64,000 nucleotides of DNA from Doryteuthis pealeii (GCA_023376005.1 CM042151.1:78204696-78268695); one strand, 5' to 3'. Counted from the first letter of the stretch, positions 45,062 to 57,171 are shown. A program made the numbers and translations. The notes: a model not told the origin generated them from the letters alone.

Positions 45062-45548
45062 TACTAATCCGCCCTGTCGGCTGGGGCATTAGAATGCACC
45101 GACTGCACCTCTGCAGAGGGGTAAGACTCCTCCAATGGAGCCACCTGTTGGCCATGGGTGGCGACCTGTGATGCTTAAGGACAGAGCCCAGGTGGATGAG
45201 CAGTTCATGACTTGCAATACTCCACTTTGGCCCTATCTTGGGCTAGACGGGCGGGTGGAGAGGCCCCCTCCGATCAATCGGCTGGTCACGTCAAGCCCTA
45301 GCACCTATATTATTGCCCCAACCCTATAGCCCTTATGGCAAGCCCCAACCCCTTTTTATCATATGGGTGCTAGAAGGCGGTGGCAGAGTGTCTACATGTC
45401 CTGGGAATGACGTTAAACTCTATCTGATGGTGAGGTTCCAGTTTTGGACGTTTGTGGAATGTGGAGCACCCCTTCATCACCATTGCTCCCTGGTCCACTC
45501 TGACCTGGAGTGGTAGTACCTGTTAGGGTCCCATCTATGGGTTAAATA
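45062..45548 (+). repeat. Repeat family D, GC-rich 5' part
   Basis: Unusually GC-rich for this window: ccgccctgtcggctggggca, gcacctctgcagagggg and ggctagacgggcgggtgg. It runs into the family core cccttcatcaccattgctcc, tggtccactctgacctggag and gtacctgttagggtcccatc. The longest 5' extension of the family here. The small frames across it are not conserved genes. Confidence 0.65.
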
Positions 45549-48419
45549 AAAAAACATGTTGATAAACAAAATTGTATTATCCATTAAGAATTGATTTATT
45601 TCAAAACTGTGTCGGCATTAAATGACCCACTGAGGTTATATTTCCAAGTAAATTTATCTAATATTAATAACTGATATTCAATTATATGGTTTCAAGTAAA
45701 TATTCCTATTCAATAATGATAATAATCACTTAAATAAATCAAATCAAACTAAACACACAATGTGATAAGAAATTGTATATATAAATGTCTTCTTTTTTAG
45801 GTAATAATTATTTTATATGAGACTACAGATAGTTCCATATGTAATCGTATTAATCTATAAAAGCAAGTAAAATTTAGATGTGCTTAAATTAGTTTCCATT
45901 TTTATAGTTACAGCCACATGAGCATTCATTTCTATGTGGAAACATTATAAATACAATGTGACTTATATATATATATATATATATATACACAAAAACTAGA
46001 TAAAAATGAAAGAATAATAACAGAGTTGATTTTTATTGAAATTAGAAAGGCCACTTGAATTTTTTTTTTCACCCTTTAAAAGTTACATTCAAAATTATTA
46101 CTGAAATTTTTCAAGCATATATAATATATAGAAAGAAAGAAAAAAATAATATACTGCACCAAACCATAAAAAATCCAAATACTCCTATCAATATTTTTTT
46201 TAATGAAATTTGACTGAAATTTATTGCATCAGTAGGTGGGATTTAAAAATTTAATGGCAGAGAATTAGTACCACAAGTAAATAAAATGATCCAATTTATT
46301 AAAAGTAAAAAAAATAAAAATAAATAATAATTTGAAATGGAAACTTAGTTCTGATAACTTTAAATATATATTGAAATAAAACAACCTATATATGAATATA
46401 TAATACTGGGCATTTTAATAATTAAAATTTGTTTTAAAAAATAGCAACCTAATCTCCATTATTAATAGATTTTTGTGATATTGTCTCTTTCTTCATCTGA
46501 TTTTTTTGCCCTATCTGACCTACAATTGAAATTAAAGCTGCCATGCTTTTAACCATTGTAGGCCACTTGTTGCATAATGAATGGGTTAGCCTGTTCATTT
46601 TGTAATGTAGTGTAAAAGATTCAAATTAACGTTCAGTATCAAACCATGAAAAATCACACAGTAAGTTCAGATAAGTTTGACACAAGATTTTTCCCATGGT
46701 TGTGACAGAACTCTCTCATTGGTTCAGGAAGTCACATGGCCAATCGACTTTAGGAACATTAGTTAAGATAGGCGACAGACCCGTTCAAATCACACACAGA
46801 GTGAAGCAATGTACATGTTTGCACACCAGCTACTGCAATACTCCTACCAACCACAGTGGGTACCTACTGCTGTTGGAACTGCTCTGGGTATCTGATATAC
46901 ATGCTGCAAATGAGCATGTATCAAAATTTTGATTCAGTCAAGTAAAATTATTCACATTTTATTGAACCTTGTTAATTAGGTTCCTATGTAGTTCTTCCTT
47001 CCAAAAATGCTGTAGGTCCAGCTAATGAAGGGATTCATACGCAAAATGTGGAATCTCCTAAATAAAGAATTAAAAGGAAGGTTTGGTTGGGTTTTACACT
47101 ATGTCAACCCATTGGATTATTTCCTGCTGAAGATGTTCTTGCTTTATTTCTTCTTCTTTATTAGGTATGGTTGTTATGGAGTAGCTATTTGAATATCATT
47201 TTAGATTTTGCTTCTTGTAGTAACTGGGTATAGCCATTCATGTTTCGTTATCTGCATTTTATTTGTTAATTCATACTATAATAGGAATATAAGAAGTATG
47301 ATCAATCGACATGCTTCTCTACATATTTCAAATTATTAAATATAATACTATATTTATATCATGTATATATTATATACTTTTCAATTACACCCTTTGAATT
47401 TTTTTCCCTGTCACAGGATAATCTATTATTATAATAAAGCTGAGCAAATCAATGTTTGTCTCCTAAAGGCTTTTTTACTTTTTAGTTTAATGGCACAAAA
47501 GTTATACTAAAATATTCCTTAGTTTTAGAATTGAGTTATGTTTGAAAAAATTTCCATTTTAATTGGTTGTAATTAGATGTAATTTGGAATTAAAACAAAA
47601 ACTGACCTGTCTCTTACTTTACATTCTGCCTATCACTTTCCCCTCTATATGTATAACTTGATTATATATGTTAGTTTCTCAGTGAGCATAGAAAGAGAGA
47701 GATTGGAGAGTTATGAAACATATTTGTATGTTAAGTTCATAAGCAGCCAGCCTGGCTCTTGATGAATTCAAATTAGGTTAAATGTTACCTTTCTTAGAAA
47801 TCTTACAAAATGATTTTTTTTCTTTTAATTCTCCAGTCGTATTTATATTTTTTTAAATTTAATTTGCTTTGCAACCTCACTTTTCCCTTATCCAAATTAT
47901 CTACCCAGAGATCAATGGGTGACTCAATGCATCATGTTTCACCTAGTGAATATATAAAACAGAATACAAGTACAATTGACATACCTCCTCATATATTTTA
48001 AATTCTTCAAAAGATGTACAATAATAACATAATAGTAAAACTCATGACTAATAATTCACAAAAAATTTTTTTTTAATTAAAAAAAATTGGATAAATCTAA
48101 ATCACTCAATTTCTCTACAAAACATAGTGAATTCTTCAAAGAACTTTTCCCTGCCTTTTATTTCTGTCAAGTTTATTTTTAAATAGATGAAAAGTTTTCC
48201 TGATTTCTGCAAAGAGAAAGCAATTTTATTCAAGAAATTATACTGAATTAGAAAAACATTCTAATCCTATTGTATATTTGAAATCATCTTTATTTACAAA
48301 TATGTAATAATTGACATATGTTTAAGTGCTGATACAACTCAAGACTTAGTAACATTATTTAAACTTGATACAGTGACAAATGTAATTTACATTCTCTTTT
48401 TTATTATTTAGACCGGAAA
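45549..48419. other. Long AT-rich stretch without recognised genes
   Basis: A (TA)n tract lies near 45962-45988. About 46640-46930 is less AT-rich and has CCAAT-like motifs (cattggttcagg, ggccaatcg) and a 78-residue frame with no recognised family; it could be an old repeat. Otherwise nothing is supported. Confidence 0.4.
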
Positions 48420-48670
48420 GTTAAATTTCCAACCCATCTACTGTTGGCAGGATATGACAAAAATGTCATTTCTTTCAGCAGATTAGTCCTGGTTTAAATT
48501 TAGACTTTTTCTTCTCATAGATCAGTTGTTGGACCATAACTAAACAATCCAGTCTGCCTTACTATTTGCCAATAGCTGGGGGCTGAAGAGATGGATTCAT
48601 GCTTTTCCCAAAAGCATTGGGGCAAAGAGCTTCATCCAGGATTCAAACTCAGCTCATTCTGTCACATGTG
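48420..48670 (-). mobile_element. tRNA-derived SINE, family 2
   Basis: Minus-strand copy: complement of box B near 48642 (catccaggattcaaactcag), ttcccaaaagcattgggg, tagctgggggctg and ctcatagatcagttgttgga. Head partly lost. Confidence 0.75.
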
Positions 48671-48694
48671 TCATTGTATTCACATGTGCATTTT

Positions 48695-48930
48695 TACATG
48701 AAATGATTTTTACTATAAAAATGCATTGGACAATGATTTTTACTATAAAAATGCATCAGGAATTATTTTTACTATAAAAATGCATCGGAAATGGTTTTTA
48801 CTATAAAAATGCATTGGTAATGATTTTTACCATAAAAATGCATTGGAAATGATTTTTATTATAAAAATAAAATGATTTTTACTATGAAAATGCATTGGAA
48901 ATGATTTTTACTATGAAAATGCACAATTGC
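48695..48930. repeat. Minisatellite, about 30-bp unit, seven to eight copies
   Basis: Units of the form aatgatttttactataaaaa followed by tgcattgga repeat with small changes; one unit is shortened near 48865. It lies directly beyond the end of a decayed, minus-strand finger array. Confidence 0.9.
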
Positions 48931-48959
48931 AAATTTCACACTTGTAAAATTTATTTCCA

Positions 48960-49561
48960 GTGTGTATTTGCATGTGCATTTTTAAACTAGATACCTATGA
49001 AAATGCTGAGTCACTATGTTCACAGGTGTATGGTTTTTCTCCAGTATGTTTTTTCCAGTGTGTCTTCAAATGGGACTTTTGTGAAAATACTGATCCACAT
49101 ACTTCACAATTATCACTTAAATGTGTTTGAATGTGTATTTTCAATATTAATTATATTAAAAATTGTGTTCCACATACTTCACAAAAGTAAGGTTTCTCTC
49201 CAGTATGTATTTGTACATATATTTTCAGATCCAATTTCTTTGAAAGTATTGATCTGCATATTTCACAACTGTAAGGTTTCTCTCCAGTGTTTTTTTAATA
49301 GGTGATTTTAAATGTGATTTTCTGTAAATACTTATCCATATATGTCCCAAGTATAGGGTTTCTCTCCAGTGTGTGTTCAAAGGTGATTCTTCTAAAGCTG
49401 AACTCCAGGTAAATGCTGACCCGCACACAAGTGTAGGATTTTCTTCCAGTATGCATTCTTTGCATGTGTGCTTTCAAAAGTGAGCCCTTTGAAAGCACCG
49501 ATCTACATACTTGACAAGAGAAAAGTTTCTTTTCAATGTACAGTGGTATGTATATTTTCAT
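48960..49561 (-). pseudogene. C2H2 zinc-finger array relic
   Basis: Minus-strand finger units in shifting frames: LFSCQVCRSVLSKGSLLKAH (49530-49470), then [32 protein letters not shown]-poor units and a [15 protein letters not shown] unit near 49190. About seven units remain with lost cysteines, histidines and frame. Not related closely to ZNF-A/B by spacing. Non-functional. Confidence 0.8.
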
Positions 49562-49585
49562 ATTAGATAGGAGATACTGGAAATC

Positions 49586-49984
49586 TTATTCAACACTGGT
49601 AGAATTTTGCTGATTTAAAATATTTGCTTTAGTGAGAGGAGGTTTCCTCGGAGATCTTTTTACAAACCCCAATTCACAAAGTATTCTACACCTTTTGTCC
49701 TTCTTGAATCCCTCAACTCCAGCCTTTTCAAAGATCTGAGCACTGGTCAAATGTGGTTGTTTTGCTATAACTCGCTTTAGTTTACGTTCATCTCGACGAT
49801 GCAAGTTCTTAAAACCTTTTCCTTTGCTTCGAGTTCTCAACTTATTTATATTTTCAATAGCCTTCTTTATCGTTCGATGATCTCTGCAAAGCTCCTTTGA
49901 TATCTCCAGTGTGGACATTCCCTCACCCAATAATTTTGTTATTTTCTGTTTTTCAGCATCCGTTAGATCCTTCCCTTTACCCAT
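49586..49984 (-). CDS. Tc1/mariner-type DNA-binding domain, no catalytic domain
   Basis: An uninterrupted 132-residue frame from ATG at 49984. Residues 1-60 (MGKGKDLTDAEKQKITKLLG, MSTLEISKEL, RDHRTIKKAI) form a first helix-turn-helix; residues 70-118 (DERKLKRVI, TSAQIFEKAGV, RCRILCELGFVKRSP) a second, followed by RKPPLTKANI, the usual join to the DDE/D domain. The catalytic domain, normally another 200 or so residues, is absent; the frame stops after NSTSVE, 25 bases before a decayed finger array on the same strand. Either a truncated transposase whose first part happens to stay open, or a transposon-derived DNA-binding protein. No expression evidence is visible. Confidence 0.7.
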   Translation of the reverse strand: MGKGKDLTDAEKQKITKLLGEGMSTLEISKELCRDHRTIKKAIENINKLRTRSKGKGFKNLHRRDERKLKRVIAKQPHLTSAQIFEKAGVEGFKKDKRCRILCELGFVKRSPRKPPLTKANILNQQNSTSVE

Positions 49985-51116
49985 GTTTCAGCATATATTA
50001 TCAACAAAAAGAAAAAATAGTTTTTATTAGATTTCAGAGATGTTAAGCTATTAGGTAAATCTGAATATTAACTTCAGTCAGTCCATTTTTGTAAATTCCA
50101 AATATCCCAAGTACTAACCATCAAAAATGGTAGAAAATTAAGTTAAATATTTTTTACTAAAGGTGAAAATGGATGAGTTTAAAATTGACAAATATTTATT
50201 AAGGTTTATTTGATTTGCATAATAACTTTAGACAGACTGAATGTTTTCTCACCTTTCTGTTCACACATGTAATTTCACAATTGAAATCCTGGAAAATTTT
50301 GATCGATATGTTTGTGCATCTTTTTAAAAACTATGTTTTTTTTTATCTAAATATGTCCATCAAATGAGTTAATTTCTTCTCCACTGCAACTGATATCTGT
50401 AAAGGAAAAAATATATTATTAAAGAAAATTCCTGCATTATCTCACTTATGAATCCATTAAAATGTTCCATTTCCAGTTTCAATAATTCTAGCATAATATT
50501 TTTTAAATCATAAATAGAACACATATACTTTTCTTCAATAAGATTTTGCATTTCACGTAGCACTAATCCCCATGAAAAAGTTAGCTAATCATTACATAAT
50601 GTGAGGTGCCTTATCTATATATATACAGGGTGGTCGGGAGAAATTTGACAGTTTCATAAGGAAAAAGAAAAAGGGCTTGGTAACTACAAGCTTTAATGGA
50701 TTGTAAAGAAATTTAACAGGCACAGAATTACACTACTGGGTAATTCCATGTCTAATCATCCAGAAAAAAGTAAAATTGCTTGTGTATTTATCAATTTAAA
50801 TTATTATTTCATATTAAATAGACTAATTTCCTTATATCTATTTAGTTCTATCAGTCTTAGGGATTTTGGTTAGTTCCTTAGTTGAGAAAAACAAAACAAA
50901 AATACCTGTGAGAAATGATGGGAAAAGGTTATCTATAATGAAAATCATGTAAGTCAATGTTAATTTTTGCATTTTTTTTTTTTTTCAATCTCATGAATGA
51001 AAAATTTTAATTGTTAATATATTCGTCTATTGATTTTTAATTTATCTTTATAGAAAGATATCCCGTACCTCATTTTAAGTTACTAGGTACTTATCACAAT
51101 TACACTTTTTTTCCTT
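49985..51116. other. AT-rich DNA; short family E end
   Basis: A lone family E terminus (gggtaattccatgtctaatc) lies at 50738-50765. The motif tatacagggtggtcgggag near 50621 resembles a transposon end but no partner was found. No gene. Confidence 0.4.
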
Positions 51117-51885
51117 AACCATTTTTGGCACATGTCAAATCATCCAGAATAATTAAAATTGTCATCCACCCCTTTCAATTCTTCTAGAATTTTTTCCAGA
51201 TGTGGACAATGTTAACATTAGACAATCCCCAGAATTTGAGCTTCTAATTCCAAAAATTTGCGGAGTTATGTCGATTTTTAGCTCTCCAAATCTGGTGGGG
51301 TTGGCAAAAAATGGCAATTTTTTGTAATCTATTTTTGTCAGCAAAATGAGTTCCAGAGCTTCCTTACTACTAAAAATTGTTTTTTAAAAGCATTTTTGCC
51401 CAAGGAATTCAGAAATGCTATAAAAAAAAGTCTTAATTTCAACCAATTTTAAATTATTGATAATTTCTGATTTTTTCGTAGCAAGATCAATATCCCGATG
51501 TGGCACTGCATCTATAACAAAAATTTTTCTATTATTTCACATATATTGAACATTATTTGTACCAAAAAGATAGTTTGATATTTGCTCAGAACTGAACATC
51601 AATTAAAATTCTGAAAATCAAAAATCATTAATAACTTAAAATTGATTAACTTTAAGACTTTTTAAACATCTGTTTTGGATTACCTGTACTAAAATGCTCT
51701 CAGAAACCAATATTTAGGAGTAGGGAAGCTCTAGAACTCATTTTACAGACAAAAATAGATTACAAAAAGTCGCCATTTTTTGCAGCACCCCACCCAAATT
51801 TGTAGAGTTATGTCAATTTTTAGAATCAACATAACTCCACCAATTTTTGGAATTGGAAGCGCAAATTTTGGGGATTGGCTAATAT
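51117..51885. mobile_element. Fold-back family E, long copy
   Basis: Left: ggcacatgtcaaatcatcca, gacaatccccagaatttgag, gagttatgtcgatttttagc, ggcaattttttgtaatctat. Right half, inverse: atagattacaaaaagtcgcc, aacataactccaccaatttt, gcaaattttggggattggct. The right terminus is lost near 51885. Arms of roughly 250 bp flank a central spacer. No protein frame. Confidence 0.8.
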
Positions 51886-51974
51886 CAGTATTGTAAACAA
51901 ATGAAATGAGATAAAATTCTTGTATATTTAAAAATAGAGATTAATGAAAAAGTCTAATACCTATTATAGCAACA

Positions 51975-51978
<4 letters not shown>

Positions 51979-52026
<48 letters not shown>
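51979..52026. repeat. (TA)n microsatellite
   Basis: More than twenty TA units. Confidence 0.95.
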
Positions 52027-52030
<4 letters not shown>

Positions 52031-52906
52031 TAATAATGTACTTTGCTACATTCATGAATAAAGAGAGCTCAATATTGGTAATAGAGCATATGTAGATCAA
52101 AGTTAAGATAATATACTGAAGTTATAAACAGAACTCATAGATTTTTCTTCAAACAGAATTAAATAGAAAATAATTTAAATACTTCTAAATATTACTTACA
52201 TTTACAAATTAATACTGAAACTTTAAAAATTATGATATCATTTAGCCATATAAAAAATATGATTACCTAAAAAAAAAAAAAAAAAAAAAAGAGAGAAGAC
52301 TTTTTAGAAAAATGAAATTTGTTGTTTTCCTTTATGGTACTGAAAAAAGAATTCTTCCCTTTTATTTCCAGTGTTTTGAAAAAGCATCTTAAAAAGATTT
52401 TTTTCAAGAGAATACCAACCAGTTATCTCCATATGTTCACATCTAAATAATATTACAAACTCTTAACAAAAGACATTACAAAAGATGTTTGGTGAGTTTT
52501 ACTTGCTGTCAAAACCAGAGAAACTAAAGTACAACCATGCATCGTAAAACAAATACCACAGTCTATTAGAAACATCTTATTATTAATTTGTATCAAGTAT
52601 CAAAATGCAAACAAGAAAATAAAATGCTAATATGATATTTACCACTCCATCATGTCTTGAATGACTAGAAGCAACTTAGCAATAATAACTTTAAAATATT
52701 CTAAAATATTGAAAATTAGCTTTAAGAAATGTTTGAATGTCAGTAAGATAAACAAGTGAAATGGAAAAAAAATCCTCTATATTTGAAAATAAGATTAATG
52801 AAAAAGTCTAATACTTATTATGGCACCAATATATATATTGGTAATTTTTCCGAGATGAAATAAAGGAAAATAAAGTGCTCAATTACAAATGTAAGAGCTT
52901 TATTTA
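52027..52906. other. AT-rich DNA without genes
   Basis: Contains a poly-A run near 52269-52290. A duplicated phrase (gattaatgaaaaagtctaat) occurs near 51940 and 52793. Confidence 0.4.
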
Positions 52907-53369
52907 TTAAATATAACTGTTTATACAAAGGTTTTAGTGAGCATCTACCTAAGGTTTCAGGCTTTACCTTCTTCAGGACACTATTTAATCCCTCTGATGT
53001 GTCTGCAAGTTCACATTTTACGGTTATATATTTGTAAACAAAACCTTTTTTTTTTTTTTTTGGTTAAGTTTATAGACGCTGATAAATTCAAAATTAAGGC
53101 TCACCAAATTCTCTCCCTTTGATTGTTTTACCAAAAAACAATTTTGTTCGGAAAAAATATGAACAAAAAAAAAAAAAAACACATATTATTTGTGAGCCTT
53201 AATTTTGAATTTATCAGCGTCTATAAACTTAAAAAAAAAATGGTTTTGTTTACAAATATATAACCGTAAAATGTGAACTTGCAGACACATCAGAGGGATT
53301 AAATAGTGTCCTGAAGAAGGCAAAGGTAGATGCTCACTAAAACCTTTGTATAAACAGTTACATTTAATA
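52907..53369. repeat. Large hairpin: about 180-bp inverted repeats
   Basis: Left arm 52907-53105 (attaaatataactgtttata onward, through gaccgttatatatttg-like text to aattaaggctcacc) is the inverse of 53192-53369. A 13-base block (aaggtttcaggct) is present only in the left arm. The loop is about 86 bases. Homopolymers differ between arms. No coding capacity is expected. Confidence 0.85.
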
Positions 53370-53375
53370 TATATA

Positions 53376-53652
53376 TATATATTGAAGAATAATAAGTTAG
53401 AGTGAATAATGAATAATCTGAAGATGATTTATTGATATTTGAAAAAATTTAGTGTTTTCATTGGTAAGTATTACACACATGTAAAGAATATATTTCAGAC
53501 ATATATTATGTATTACATTCATTTTAAATATGTGTTCAATACTATAAATTACCAATCAAAACTCTAAGTGTCAACAAATACATATTTTTTCAAATATCAA
53601 TAAATCATTTTATTTCCTATTTTCACTCTCACTTATTATTCCTCAATATACT
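53376..53652. repeat. Second adjacent hairpin
   Basis: attgaagaataataagttag and tgatttattgatatttgaaa (left) pair with tttcaaatatcaataaatca and cttattattcctcaatata (right, to 53652). Arms of about 90 bp, with some gaps. Lies immediately beside the previous hairpin across a TA tract. Confidence 0.75.
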
Positions 53653-53739
53653 GTCAGATTCATACGGTAAAATCATACGGCATAATCTTAGTCCTGATCA
53701 TAAAGGGAGAGAATTTTTTAATACATATAGAGGTCTATA

Positions 53740-53990
53740 AATGAAAAAACAATTGTTAGTAATAATTTTTTTAATATAAAAATACTCTTGGAAAATATGT
53801 TGCACAAAATCGCACATTTTTAAACTTACATTTTTAGATTGATTAAATGAATCTTGATTTATGGTGAAAATACTGGTTTCAACATGCCACCTTCCAGACG
53901 TTTAAAATTCACTATTGAATTTTAAAGTGAATAAAAATAGGCCAATTGAATCAGAAAATACTTTTTTTGCATCAATTCAAAATATTGTTT
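53740..53990. repeat. Inverted copy of the 33.2-kb repeat
   Basis: ggaaaatatgttgcacaaaa, ccagacgtttaaaattcact and aaaaataggccaattgaatc are the reverse of sequence at 33230-33560. Confidence 0.7.
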
Positions 53991-55164
53991 TTAAAAAGAA
54001 AAATATAAATGCTACAATCTGTTTTTTTGCTTTTTTTTGGGGGGGGGAGCTGTTTGTTTTTGTTTTTGTTTTGAGTTCTAAGAAAATAAAATTTTAAATT
54101 TTAAAATCTTTTTTTTTTTTTTTTTTTTTTTTCGAGTATTGAATTTTTATTTAATGTGTTCTCAGGGAATGATTTTTCTAGAAAAGTAAAAAATTAGGGA
54201 CTGGAAAAGTTTTTTATTCAATTTGACCAAAAGTTGACCGCCCCCTACATTCTGAATTGAGAAAAAAAATCTTTTTTCTTTTTTTTAAGTTTTTTTTTAG
54301 TAAAATAAGCTATTAGAAAAATCAAGTCATTAATGAATAAAGTGGTGAAAATTTCCTTAAAATTGGACAATTCCCATATTTTTCGTAATTGTTTTAAAAT
54401 AATTTTAAATTTCAAATTTTGTCATTATCTCCCTTATCGAAAAGTGCCCATGCCTAATGCCAACATATACAGTTAAAAAGTTTAACAGGCTTAATTTTAT
54501 ACATAACGAAAATTTTTTTAAATGTATAAGTTTTGCTTAATCAATGACAAAACGCAATTGGAATAATGTTTGAAAAAAAAAATTCTCTAAATTAAAATTA
54601 CGAGAATTCGTCTTTTTGGGGGATATTTTCCTGATTCGTCTAGAGACTGGAATGAAACGTTAGAAAAAAAAGAAAACAGAAACACGTCTCTCAACAAACA
54701 GCTTAAAAAACGAAGATATTAAATAAACAATTTACTTACATTTTTCTGTTTAAAACAATGCAACTTTTGAGTAAAGAGAGAAACTCATAAAGTTTTCATA
54801 AACTAAAATATTCTAGCTTATATTTTCTCAATAAATAGAAAACATTTTCTACGACGATCTTTAAAGAGTGGAACTCAAGGGAGATAACTAAGATAAACAA
54901 TGCGTGACCTGAAAATTGTATTTTTGTTATATACGTTACCGTTAATAAAACGGAGATCCACTCAATGGAACTTTCTAGTAAAACTAAAATCAGAAAAGAT
55001 GACTATTTTTAAAATAACGATTTACAAATACAATCTGTTCGTCAGTCGTTTAAGAAATTTATGTTGGAAATGGATTTAGAAAACTATTTTTCGTTAATAC
55101 TGAATTTATTTAAACGTTCTATAAATACATAAATTGATTTTATTTTATTTTTTATTAAACTCTA
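53991..55164. other. AT-rich DNA with long homopolymers
   Basis: A poly-G run near 54040 and a poly-T run near 54107-54132. No gene; a partial resemblance to the hAT-like group occurs near 54330-54400. Confidence 0.4.
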
Positions 55165-55172
55165 GAAACTAA

Positions 55173-57163
55173 GGTAAAAAAAGAACAGTTTTCTCGTTTA
55201 TTCTTACCATAAAATAAACTGAACCCTCATTTTATGTCCGTTTTTTGCAATAAATGTTTTATTTTTCTTGCACCCATTATTTTACAATACTAAATTTATT
55301 TTATTTATTTATTTTAATATTCACTTACTTGAATATGTATATTCTAAAAGTTTTTATTTTGTGATAATTAGGTACCACCAGACCGTTTATGCCATCTTGA
55401 ATAAAACGGAAATAGATATTTCCGAACTTTGTTTATCAAAAATCTCGTAAAAAAAGATCGTACAGGGTTGTTACAAAGAAAAATAGTTAATTCAAAGATC
55501 AAATTATCCGACTGGGAAAAATTACATCGTTATCTTAAAAAATAAACAAACCTGCCCGTATTACATGCGAAAGGGTAATTTTCAGACCGTATATAGACAG
55601 AAAAGTTACTAATTATTTCCCTTTTACGATAACCCGTAAAAAGTATGGAATGAAAATTTGAATATTTTTTCTAAGAGTAAAAATGATAAAATAATCTATT
55701 ATAGTTACTTTTTATTTTAATTATTGAAAAAAGTTAAATAAAATAATTTTTTCACGCTAACACTGTCAGCATAACAGGAACAAACTTTGGTTACTTAGAA
55801 GCGTCTCATCTCTTTGTAAAACAAATGTCAGCAATGCCCTTCCGTACATTCTAAGGATCACACATTACTATTCAACAATAAAAATTACAAATTCTTTTTA
55901 AAAATATTAATCGAGCTCGTATCGGACCAATGTTTAGTGCACCTGAATTATAAAATTCATATTTTTAAATATCCGTGAAAAATTCGATTTTTTGACGCAG
56001 GAAAAAAAAAATTTAATTTATTTCACGCAGAAAATAAAAAATATTTAATCACACAAAAGATTGAAAATCTCTAAAAATTAATTTCTTAAACAAAAATTTT
56101 TTTTTGTTGACAATTTAATAGAATATAGTACATACCAATTATAAAAGCAAAAAAAAGTTTTCAAATATTAATATTATGACATTTTTTTGCACTTTTTATT
56201 TCCGATTTCATTAATTTTTCCTCAAAAAACTAGACGTTGTACATTCATACAATTTCATTGATATAGTTTTTCAGACTCTTGTCTTTTTAGAAAAAAGAAA
56301 AAAATTTTTCTGACGCGTCATTTTTTTTTATTTCATAAAATAAAATAGGGGGGGAATAGACTCGTAAAAAATATTTCCCCTAATATATTTTAGAAAAAAA
56401 CTATTTCAGATGTATTTACATCCAATGGTAAACATTTATGGAAATTTTCGAGAAAAATCAGATTATTAATTGATTTTTCATAGAATTTTTAAAAAATCCT
56501 CTTATCGTAACTTGTTTTTAGCTACGTTAAATTTCAGTTGATTTAACAGTGCAAAAATGAAAAACATTGTTTTTCAATCATAATTTTCATTATTTTCGTA
56601 AGCTGATAAAAAATTTAAAAATCATCAGGAGTTTGTTTAATGTTTTTTCTTTCGAATGGAAAAAATCTTTTCAAGAAAATATTATTTTTTCTGCAAGTTT
56701 CATTGTGTTAAATGTAGGGGGGGTAAATTGCACAGGGTCAAATTGGTGGTACCTAGTGATAATGGTTAGTTTTAAAGTGGGGGCTCGTTTTACAATTTAG
56801 GCATAAAATTTTTTACCGTTATTTTGTTTTTTCGTCGACGATGATTAAAATCTGATGTTTTTATATTCAATTTTTTACTCGTAAATTCCTACCATAAAAT
56901 TAGGCTTGGGCATGTTATGGTAGGAATTTACGAGTAAAAAGTTGAAGTGTAAAAACGAACCCTTTAAAACTAACCATTCTCACAAAATAAAAACTTTTAG
57001 AATATACACATTGAAGTGAATATTAAAATAAAGAAAATATATTTAGTATTGTAAAATAACGGGTGCAAGAAAAATAAAACATTTATTGCAAAAATACGGA
57101 CATAAAATGAGGGTTCAGTTTATTTTATGGTAGGAATAAACGAGAAAACTGTTCTTCTTTACC
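55173..57163. mobile_element. Fold-back family F element, interrupted by a nested transposon
   Basis: Ends GGTAAAAAAAGAACAG and CTGTTCTTCTTTACC are inverse, and the ends are flanked by a perfect 8-bp repeat GAAACTAA (55165-55172 and 57164-57171). The arms include ccataaaataaactgaaccc and its inverse near 57110. Without the insert it is about 0.6 kb. The copy at 1216-1815 is uninterrupted. No protein frame. Confidence 0.85.
55369..56755. mobile_element. hAT-like non-autonomous transposon, 1.39 kb, nested
   Basis: Starts TAGGTACCACCAGACC and ends with TTGGTGGTACCTA. Flanked by a perfect 8-bp repeat GTGATAAT (55361-55368 and 56756-56763); the uninterrupted family F copy reads gtgagaatggttag at the same point (1433-1446). 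It is an inverted relative of 22798-24385. No transposase frame. Confidence 0.9.
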
Positions 57164-57171
57164 GAAACTAA

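Noticed and set aside
46696..46932. 78-residue frame with nearby CCAAT-like motifs
   Set aside because: No recognised domain and no TATA box or splice signals at sensible positions; kept only as a remark.
48695..48930. CRISPR-like array
   Set aside because: Units are contiguous with no spacers and the context is eukaryotic; it is a minisatellite.
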